Part shown: piece by piece, positions 1-5,121 of the stretch | Position numbering within the stretch: position 1 is the stretch's first letter | Layout: the number at the start of each line of letters is the position of its first letter | Source: CAWACC01 sp964390695 | GTDB taxonomy: Bacteria > Chlamydiota > Chlamydiia > Chlamydiales > Parachlamydiaceae | Assembly: GCA_964390695.1 (NCBI GenBank) | Contig: CAYMKI010000188.1 | Span: 1 to 5,121 of the forward strand | DNA length: 5,121 bases | Direction: 5' to 3' | Program-made: the position numbers and the translations under genes | Notes under the pieces: model-generated | Databases searched by the model: none | What the model was told of the DNA's origin: nothing | What the model saw: the letters and a program-made list of their open reading frames with translations, nothing else

Positions 1-787
1 GCTGATAGCTCTCCTACTTAACTCAGAACATGTGGATGTAAACAAAAAAAACACAACCGGAAGAACACTGCTATATTTGGCCACCCTAAATAAAAATGCC
101 ATAGCAGTGAAACTGTTAATCGATAAAGGAGCTAATATAAACACACCTTCCTTACCTCATGGATTCACCCCATTGATGTTAGCAGTGCAGTCAAAGCAGG
201 AAGGTATCGTGGATCTGTTCTTAGAGCATGCACTCGACCTAGATTTCGACATCCAAACCACAAAAGGATGGACAGTTTTTAGGAATGTTGAAGCTATACA
301 TCCTATATTCAAAAAAGTCTACGAAGCCCTGAAAACAAAGCTCATGCATAAAGATAAGCTTGAAGGTGAAGCTCTAGCTTCAGCCTTATCTAACCGCCTG
401 AATCATGTATCCAAATACGGAAATACCCTACTAAGCTATGAAACAACGAAAGGCCATCAAAGCCAAATAGAGGAATTGCTAAAATTCGGCGCAGACCCTT
501 ACGCCGGTAACCTATCCTCCCTTTCCAAAGCGATTTGTGAAAGAAACCTCAGCATGCTAGAATTTTGGCTCAATAAAAACTTAGATATTTTAAAAAAGGA
601 TGATAAAGGCATCACAGCCTTGGAATATGCGTGCCTGCACGGCACCCCTGAGATCCTTGCCCTCTTATTGAAGAATATCGATTTATCCACCTTTCCGGAA
701 GCTGCAGCTATATTGATCAAAACTTTGGAGCAATCCCATTTAGCAAACGCTAAACTTCTGCTGGCCGCCGGCTTAGACATCAGCAAA
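1..787 (+). repeat. Ankyrin-repeat block (better-preserved part)
   Basis: Protein-level repeats of about 30-35 residues carry the ankyrin pattern G-x-T-x-L-x-x-A, then L-L-x-x-G-A-(D/N)-x-(N/P). They occur in pairs separated by a non-canonical stretch (residues 100-127, lysine-rich) and are too diverged to be recognised as DNA repeats. A second, isolated pair lies further on at about positions 1043-1315. This is ordinary ankyrin decay, which contrasts with the near-identical DNA repeats of the gene on the other strand. Confidence 0.8.
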
Positions 788-1855
788 ATGCCACATCAGC
801 AGCTCTTGGAATGTTTTGTAGAGCTGTACAGGCACCAGGACCTGAAATTAATCGACAGTTTGTTGGATAAACTAACCTTGCCGCTTACCCCTATTACCGA
901 TATAAACTTGTCGAAGACTTGTCATAAGCTCTTTGGATACTGCCTTTCAGATGAAACCCTCGAGCTTGGAAAACGTTTCGCAGAACTTTTAAAAAACAAT
1001 CTAAATCTTTACAGCTATGAAGGCTATAATGATGGAGAAAATTTTTTAGAACGCGCTCTTGAAAGATCTCATATTCCGCTGGTGCATTTACTGATCCAGC
1101 ATGGGGCCGACCCCACAGATACCAGAGGATTCACCGGGTGCGTTCTCGAAAAACTCATTGATACCGTAAACGCCGATGTCTTAAGACAATGTCTGGAGAA
1201 CGCGAAATGCCTCGATTTAAATAAAGATTGTGCTTACAAAACTTTGCAGGTGCAAATCTATGAAAATCACCCACATTTAACAAAGACACTTCTAGATATG
1301 GGCGCAAATCCAACGTTTAGAACATATCCAAAACCTTCCCTTTTAGATGTGATCATCAGGGCTGGTGATCAAGAGTCTTTAGCTTTGTGCCTTAAAGTCA
1401 AAGATCTGAAACTAAGCTATCTACATATACAATTGGTCCAAGACACACATCCAGATCTGTTCAAAACCATTATCCAGTGCCTTCCTGACATAGTATCAAA
1501 AGGAGATGCTTTTCCTATATGGAGCCACGCCATTAATTTGAATGAACTAGAGCTTTTCAAAGCGCTTTTGCATGCAACGCTTAACCTGGCAGAACCTCCA
1601 AAGTATTTTGATTACGTATTAGAGGAACTGCTCGCTTCAAAGCCTGATTGGCTAAAGTTATTTCTAGATAATACCTGTCCGACAAAAGACGGATCAAATA
1701 TCCAGTTTAAAAATCTTTCAGATACTTTACAGAACGGAGAAGTCGACATAGAGTGCTTGCAATTACTTAAAGAATACGGCATCGGCAGGGGAAACGCAGA
1801 AGCAGAAAAGATTCTAGAAAATGCCATTAAGAAAAAGTCGGAAGGGGCGCAATAA
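1..1855 (+). CDS. Ankyrin-repeat protein, 5'-truncated by the window edge
   Basis: This is the C-terminal part of an ankyrin-repeat protein, a protein-binding scaffold with no enzymatic motif that I can see. The frame is open from the first complete codon (position 2) to TAA at 1853-1855. The residues before the GTG at 32 (LIALLLNSEH, then VDVN) form a normal end of an ankyrin unit, so the gene starts upstream and at least 617 codons are present. Numbering from the codon at 32, clear repeats lie at about residues 7-39 (ending LLIDKGANIN), 40-75, 128-159 (LLKFGADP) and 191-219 (ITALEYACLHGTPEILALLL). Weaker units follow at about 220-252, 338-366 (LLIQHGADP) and 400-430 (LLDMGANP). Residues 253-337 and 431-590 keep a helix-pair rhythm but lose the consensus, and the end (586-607) is charged and lysine-rich. 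No membrane segment is visible. Ankyrin proteins of intracellular bacteria are often secreted into the host; that role is inference here. The ankyrin call is secure and the function is unknown. Confidence 0.9.
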   Translation, partial: LIALLLNSEHVDVNKKNTTGRTLLYLATLNKNAIAVKLLIDKGANINTPSLPHGFTPLMLAVQSKQEGIVDLFLEHALDLDFDIQTTKGWTVFRNVEAIHPIFKKVYEALKTKLMHKDKLEGEALASALSNRLNHVSKYGNTLLSYETTKGHQSQIEELLKFGADPYAGNLSSLSKAICERNLSMLEFWLNKNLDILKKDDKGITALEYACLHGTPEILALLLKNIDLSTFPEAAAILIKTLEQSHLANAKLLLAAGLDISKMPHQQLLECFVELYRHQDLKLIDSLLDKLTLPLTPITDINLSKTCHKLFGYCLSDETLELGKRFAELLKNNLNLYSYEGYNDGENFLERALERSHIPLVHLLIQHGADPTDTRGFTGCVLEKLIDTVNADVLRQCLENAKCLDLNKDCAYKTLQVQIYENHPHLTKTLLDMGANPTFRTYPKPSLLDVIIRAGDQESLALCLKVKDLKLSYLHIQLVQDTHPDLFKTIIQCLPDIVSKGDAFPIWSHAINLNELELFKALLHATLNLAEPPKYFDYVLEELLASKPDWLKLFLDNTCPTKDGSNIQFKNLSDTLQNGEVDIECLQLLKEYGIGRGNAEAEKILENAIKKKSEGAQ

Positions 1856-1898
1856 GCTTGCCTTTCAACCCAACAAATTCTAATAACGCGCTTATAGC

Positions 1899-1916
1899 AG
1901 ACCTCTTGCATAATTG
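1899..1916. other. Possible insertion-sequence terminal remnant
   Basis: The 18-mer AGACCTCTTGCATAATTG resembles the GAGACCTTTGCA-type terminal inverted repeats I associate with some IS4/IS5-group elements. No matching opposite end, target duplication or transposase is present in the window, so at most this is a relic. The resemblance is from memory and weak. Confidence 0.15.
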
Positions 1917-1948
1917 AACCTCCTTCAAAACTTCAACCAAATTAAACA

Positions 1949-2005
1949 CAAAGACACGAAGACTCAAAGACACTAACATTATAACTTTGAGCCTCAGCGA
2001 CTTTT
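1949..2005. repeat. Imperfect palindrome between the convergent genes; dispersed-repeat-like and possible terminator
   Basis: The arms 1949-1969 and 1985-2005 face each other across a 15-nt loop. Read as + strand, 15 of 21 positions pair, with a perfect inner CTCAAAG/CTTTGAG. Read as - strand RNA, three A-C mismatches become G-U pairs, giving 18 of 21. The minus-strand hairpin starts about 71 nt after the stop of the large repeat protein and is followed by a U-rich stretch, so it could end that transcript. The left arm (ACAAAGACACGAAGACTC) also resembles the CACAAAGACACGAAG palindromic repeats scattered in many bacterial genomes. The 9-mer CAAAGACAC occurs twice, at 1949 and 1965. The structure is seen directly; both roles are inferred. 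Confidence 0.5.
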
Positions 2006-2010
2006 AAATA

Positions 2011-2032
2011 AATAACGATAATCTATGTTATT
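2011..2032. repeat. Short AT-rich inverted repeat
   Basis: AATAAC at 2011-2016 and GTTATT at 2027-2032 pair perfectly. ATA (2018-2020) pairs with TAT (2024-2026), leaving one bulged G at 2017 and a 3-nt loop. A 9-bp stem of almost only A-T pairs is weak as RNA and could arise by chance in an AT-rich spacer. It may simply belong to the termination zone. Confidence 0.3.
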
Positions 2033-2050
2033 ACCCGATAGGGAGAACTG

Positions 2051-2074
2051 AAAGCCGATGTTAGGATCAGCCTT
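2051..2074 (-). terminator. Hairpin directly after the minus-strand stop codon
   Basis: Read on the minus strand, AAGGCTGAT (2074-2066) pairs with ATCGGCTTT (2059-2051) around the 6-nt loop CCTAAC. This is a 9-bp stem with two G-U pairs, beginning two bases after the TAG stop (2079-2077). On the + strand the G-U pairs are A-C mismatches, so the structure belongs to the minus transcript. Only UUU (part of the stem) follows, without a longer U-run, so it is a weak intrinsic terminator or a 3'-end stabilising stem. Confidence 0.4.
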
Positions 2075-2076
2075 TG

Positions 2077-5000
2077 CTATGTATTTTGATCGATACGCAG
2101 AGATCCGACTATCTTATAAGCCCCACTTTGCAATCCCGCCAACGCATCCACATATTCGAAAGGCACCGGCTTGTCTCTGGCTTCTATTGCAAAAGGATAA
2201 GGTTGGGCTTGTTCCTTTTCAAAATCCGAGGGACTAACCACCAAGGGAACACCAAGACTAACTGCCTTTTTCAAGGCGATCTTTCTCAGCAGTAAAGGAT
2301 ATTCTGGGCTGGCGTCGGCCACATAGACCCTTTCCTGAAACAATACCGGATTACCTTTGGCATCTATCAAGAGCCTCAGTACCGAGCGGGCCAGGACTTT
2401 GCCGGAAGAATCGCATACTAAAGCCAAGCGGTGCTTGCCATCCAATGCATAACCAAGAAGCCCTACATTCAAACTAGCGCTGCCATTGACGTTTTGACAG
2501 CTGTTCAATACCTCCGTACCCATCAACAGGAAGTGGTTGGGATCATCGCTGTCGATCATCGTCATTTCGTCCGGAGATGGCTTTTGGGAGGAACGCAGCA
2601 TCTGCACCGCATCCTCTAGGTCTTGGTAGAAGGGAGCTAAGATAGTTTCAAAACCTTTAATCTTCATGCCCTTTAATACCTTCAGCTTGTTCTCCACATC
2701 CTTAGGGTCATTCACAAGCTCCAAGAGGAGTTTTTGCAACTGCAACCGCTGCTTTTGCAACAGTTCCTCTGGGGTCAGGCGACGGTTGGAAAGGGGGGAC
2801 AGCTGTTGTTCTATCAACTTTAAAGAGGTGTCCAGAGAGACCCGATTACCTATGCATGAATGTAAAATCGGGAATAAAGTCTCTTGCTGTTCAAGACCCA
2901 GATGGCGGTTTTCTACCGCCTGTTTTAAGTTTTCGACCACTCTTGTTTCTACAGGAATTTCTTTTATACTCTCTTTAGAAACTATCTCCGCAGCTGTCAA
3001 GGATACAGGTTTCTGCCATACATCGAAAACCTCGGGATGGCTTTTCTTGATGAAGTCGAGGTGGGGGTTATTTTCCACGGCATAGCGGATTTGTGAAAAA
3101 TTGCCTTGCAACACTGCGGTAAGAAAACGTTGAAAATAGGGAAGGACATTCGGATTTTCGACGTGTTTGCCGGCGTAGGTAAGCAATGCATCCTTGCTCC
3201 TCCACTCACCTATGGAATTTTGATACAAGACATAAAAATTATCCAGTTTGACTTTGCATTTAGAGACAAAGAGTTTCTCTATCGTAGCTTTTAGAGCGGG
3301 AATATCGCTAGTGATTCCAAGAAACGACTCGCCGTTGAAATTCAAGATATCTGTGATCAGCTTTAAGCGTATGGCTCGTTCTTCCGATTCTTGCTTGGCA
3401 ATCTTCTTTAAGCGTTTGGCTTCACCTTTTGCTTCTTCTGTAGTGCTCAGCTTTAAGACCTGAACAGGTTTTTCTTCATCTTTTACCTTAAATATATCTT
3501 GTAGCAGCTTCAATTTTTTCGCATCCGGCAAAGAAGATTTTTCGATGGCGACCAAAGCCGCTAAAAGCGGCTGTTGATATTTAGCATCGCGCAAGTTTCG
3601 ATCTTTCACTATAACATTGAGCACTTTAGAATAAACATCCACCCCTTCTTTAGGAAATTCTGCCAGAATGAAGCAGGCTAGCTGAGCATGGACAACATCG
3701 TAAACATTCTTTCGCAGAAGCTTTACCCTAGCGGCTTGATCATCGTAGCATCCTCGAAGAAAAATTTCTACTACAACCATTCGCAAATCCCGCGGTAAGA
3801 CAGCTATTTTTTGCACAACAGAAGACTCTTGTAAAAGCTCAGCTTTGAATGTATCCACAAATACACTGTTTTGATTTATAGAGGCTTTTATCACTTCATG
3901 CATCAACCGAATCCTTAATGTCTGCGAAAACTGAAATAACCTCTCGAAGAGCGAGCCATTTTGCTTGAATAACAGCTTTAGATCTTCATGACTTGCACAA
4001 AGGGCGTATAGGCTCATCCATTGTTTTATAAATTCTGATTGTTCAGCTTTAACCATTTTATCCTTTTCAGCTGTATTCTTAACATCCTTATCCTGTTTAA
4101 TTTTAGTCTCTATAAAAGAGAGCCTATCTTGTACCCATTGCAGCTGATCCCTGTTCATCTCAAATAACCCAGCAGCTACGTCGAGGCTTTTTTGGAAAGT
4201 ATCCAGTAAATCGCCAGCTTTGAGTTTGTCAAGCGGGGCATCAAACTGCTTCATGACATTTTGAAATGTTATAGAATCGTTTCTGTTACAGTCTTTGGAA
4301 AAAATATCTAAAGACTCTGAAAAATTGCTATATTTGGTTGAACAAATCATTTTAAATAAACAATGAAACAGAAATTGGTAAAATTCCATGCAGCGCTTTT
4401 TACCTTCCAATGACTCTGTATCCAGTGAATAATTCTGAAGATTTCGGAGTACAGTGATAACATTATGTATAGCGGCAATCTTGGTGATCTCGATTAACGC
4501 CTGCTGCCCCTCAGGTGTAGCCGCGTCAATACCATATTTCTTTATGTATAACGAGATTTCTGCACCACTTTGCTGAGCCACTAACTTAGCGATCTCAATC
4601 AGAGCTTGCTGCCCTATCTGTGTCGATGCATCGATGCCATAGTTCTGTATGCGTTTTGAGATATTTTCTTCACTTTTCCGGGCAGCCAGCTTGGCAATCT
4701 CGATCAGAGCCCGTTGTCCATCAGGTGTACCTGTATTGATGCCATAGTTCTTTATAAATTCAGAGGTACTCCCGCCATTTTGTTGAGCAGCCAGCTTGGC
4801 GATCTCGATCAACGCCTGCTGACCCTCAGGGGTGTTGGCGTCGATGCCATAGTTCTCGATATAGCAAGAGGTTCCCGTACCATCTTGCTGAGCAGCCAGC
4901 TTGGCGATCTCAATCAACGCCTGCTGACCCTCAGGGGTGTTCGCGTCGAAGCCATATTTCTTGATATAGTAAGAGATTCCCCTGCCACTCTGCTGAGCAG

Positions 5001-5121
5001 CCAGCTTGGCGATCTTGATCAACACCTGCTGCCCCTCAGCGGTGTTGGCGTCGATGCCATAGTTCTTGATATATTCAGATGTTCCCGTGCCATCTTGCTG
5101 AGCAGCCAGCTTGGCGATCTC
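2077..5121 (-). CDS. Large repeat protein: 35-residue tandem array, helical middle, conserved-looking C-terminal module; 5'-truncated
   Basis: I cannot name this protein. The frame is open from the right edge to TAG at 2079-2077, giving 1014 codons in the window. The GTG at 5025 lies inside a repeat, so the true start is upstream of the window. Counting from the codon at 5025, residues 1-210 are six 35-residue repeats (a seventh partial one lies at 5026-5121). Residues 211-820 are predominantly helical, with charged, coiled-coil-like stretches near 301-335, 526-555 and 750-785. Residues about 821-982 form a distinct module with GTEV, NSCQ, LLGYALDGKHRLALV, GKVLARSVLRLL, VLFQERVY and LGVPLVV. 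No membrane segment or known catalytic signature is evident. The overall plan (repeat scaffold, long helical spacer, compact C-terminal domain) recalls large hypothetical or effector-like proteins of environmental chlamydiae, from memory only. It is convergent with the ankyrin gene. A hairpin directly behind the stop and a larger palindrome beyond it may end the transcript. Coding status is secure and function is unknown. Confidence 0.9.
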   Translation of the reverse strand, partial: EIAKLAAQQDGTGTSEYIKNYGIDANTAEGQQVLIKIAKLAAQQSGRGISYYIKKYGFDANTPEGQQALIEIAKLAAQQDGTGTSCYIENYGIDANTPEGQQALIEIAKLAAQQNGGSTSEFIKNYGINTGTPDGQRALIEIAKLAARKSEENISKRIQNYGIDASTQIGQQALIEIAKLVAQQSGAEISLYIKKYGIDAATPEGQQALIEITKIAAIHNVITVLRNLQNYSLDTESLEGKKRCMEFYQFLFHCLFKMICSTKYSNFSESLDIFSKDCNRNDSITFQNVMKQFDAPLDKLKAGDLLDTFQKSLDVAAGLFEMNRDQLQWVQDRLSFIETKIKQDKDVKNTAEKDKMVKAEQSEFIKQWMSLYALCASHEDLKLLFKQNGSLFERLFQFSQTLRIRLMHEVIKASINQNSVFVDTFKAELLQESSVVQKIAVLPRDLRMVVVEIFLRGCYDDQAARVKLLRKNVYDVVHAQLACFILAEFPKEGVDVYSKVLNVIVKDRNLRDAKYQQPLLAALVAIEKSSLPDAKKLKLLQDIFKVKDEEKPVQVLKLSTTEEAKGEAKRLKKIAKQESEERAIRLKLITDILNFNGESFLGITSDIPALKATIEKLFVSKCKVKLDNFYVLYQNSIGEWRSKDALLTYAGKHVENPNVLPYFQRFLTAVLQGNFSQIRYAVENNPHLDFIKKSHPEVFDVWQKPVSLTAAEIVSKESIKEIPVETRVVENLKQAVENRHLGLEQQETLFPILHSCIGNRVSLDTSLKLIEQQLSPLSNRRLTPEELLQKQRLQLQKLLLELVNDPKDVENKLKVLKGMKIKGFETILAPFYQDLEDAVQMLRSSQKPSPDEMTMIDSDDPNHFLLMGTEVLNSCQNVNGSASLNVGLLGYALDGKHRLALVCDSSGKVLARSVLRLLIDAKGNPVLFQERVYVADASPEYPLLLRKIALKKAVSLGVPLVVSPSDFEKEQAQPYPFAIEARDKPVPFEYVDALAGLQSGAYKIVGSLRIDQNT
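2080..2565 (-). other. C-terminal alpha/beta-like module of the large repeat protein
   Basis: Residues about 821-982 (counted from the codon at 5025) differ from the helical remainder. An acidic entry (DSDDPNHFLLMGTEV) is followed by NSCQNVNG, then by alternating hydrophobic strand-like segments (GLLGYALDGKHRLALVCD, GKVLARSVLRLL, NPVLFQERVYV). A helix (PLLLRKIALKKAVSLG) and a short strand (VPLVV) follow, and the tail is proline- and aromatic-rich. One Cys after GTEV and the arginines in LARSVLR and QERVY are the most motif-like residues. I associate this motif order with C-termini of other hypothetical proteins of chlamydia-like bacteria, and a loose resemblance to a phage family with SC, GRAL and DRIY motifs is possible. 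Both are unverified. The domain boundary is approximate. Confidence 0.55.
4396..5121 (-). repeat. In-frame 105-bp tandem repeat array (seven units, first cut by the edge)
   Basis: The units, in transcription order, are 5121-5026 (partial), 5025-4921, 4920-4816, 4815-4711, 4710-4606, 4605-4501 and 4500-4396. Each encodes 35 residues: ALIEIAKLAAQQ, then eight variable residues, then IKNYGIDANTPEGQQ. This probably forms two helices with a glycine-rich turn and an NTPEG turn. A 25-nt block is identical at 4886-4910, 4991-5015 and 5096-5120, and has one mismatch at 4781-4805. By hand count, the unit at 5025-4921 differs from the one at 4920-4816 at about 14 of 105 positions. The edge unit differs from the 4920-4816 unit at only about 8 of 96. 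Units decay towards the middle of the protein: the last (4500-4396) keeps ALIEI, NY and EG but has lost most of the rest. More units very likely lie beyond the right edge. Confidence 0.93.

Noticed and set aside
32..34. GTG as the start of the ankyrin gene
   Set aside because: The frame stays open to the left edge, the upstream residues continue an ankyrin unit, and no clear ribosome binding site precedes the GTG. It is an ordinary valine codon.
1612..1911. 99-codon open frame on the - strand over the end of the ankyrin gene
   Set aside because: It is mostly antisense to the ankyrin coding sequence, with low-quality composition, and is best explained as a shadow.
1856..2076. tRNA, small RNA or promoter in the spacer
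   Set aside because: No cloverleaf, no convincing -35/-10 pair and no gene start that would need one were seen; both neighbouring genes end here.
2074..2295. 73-codon open frame on the + strand
   Set aside because: It is antisense to the conserved-looking C-terminal module on the other strand and has no recognisable protein features.
2666..3085. 139-codon open frame on the + strand
   Set aside because: It lies wholly antisense to the large minus-strand gene, its translation is Ser/Cys/Arg-rich without domain character, and no supporting signals are seen.
5023..5025. GTG as the start of the large minus-strand gene
   Set aside because: It sits inside a repeat at the position where the other units have an Ala codon (GCG). 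The coding frame and the repeat continue to the right edge.
4396..5121. CRISPR-like or non-coding satellite array
   Set aside because: The 105-bp period is a multiple of three, is in frame, and differences between units preserve an open reading frame and a protein consensus. There are no unrelated spacers.

Overview
The window holds two large, convergently transcribed protein genes, and both run off an edge of the window. A gap of about 220 bp containing hairpins separates them. I see no RNA gene, no transposase and no CRISPR array. Large eukaryote-like repeat proteins (ankyrin-type and a helical 35-residue repeat) with no metabolic or housekeeping genes suggest the accessory genome of an intracellular or amoeba-associated bacterium. 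The 35-residue repeat and the C-terminal module of the minus-strand protein remind me of hypothetical proteins of environmental chlamydiae (Parachlamydia/Waddlia-like). That is memory, not a search result, and Legionella-like hosts are not excluded.

Layout: positions 1-1855 (+) encode the 3' part of an ankyrin-repeat protein. The reading frame is open to the left edge, so the GTG at 32 is not a convincing start. Positions 1856-2076 are non-coding. They contain an imperfect 21-bp-arm palindrome that resembles widespread dispersed palindromic repeats, an AT-rich hairpin, a short hairpin directly after the minus-strand stop, and a possible insertion-sequence end remnant. Positions 2077-5121 (-) encode a very large protein whose N-terminal part is an array of 35-residue (105-bp) tandem repeats. 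The array is still in progress at the right edge. A long, mainly helical middle region and a distinct C-terminal alpha/beta-looking module follow.

Nothing in the sequence shows that the two genes work together. They face each other, cannot share a promoter, and could share only the terminator region. The likeliest common theme, as inference, is host interaction: ankyrin proteins of intracellular bacteria are often secreted effectors, and a recombining repeat array of this type is typical of binding scaffolds. Neither the N-termini nor any secretion signals lie inside the window, so this cannot be tested here.
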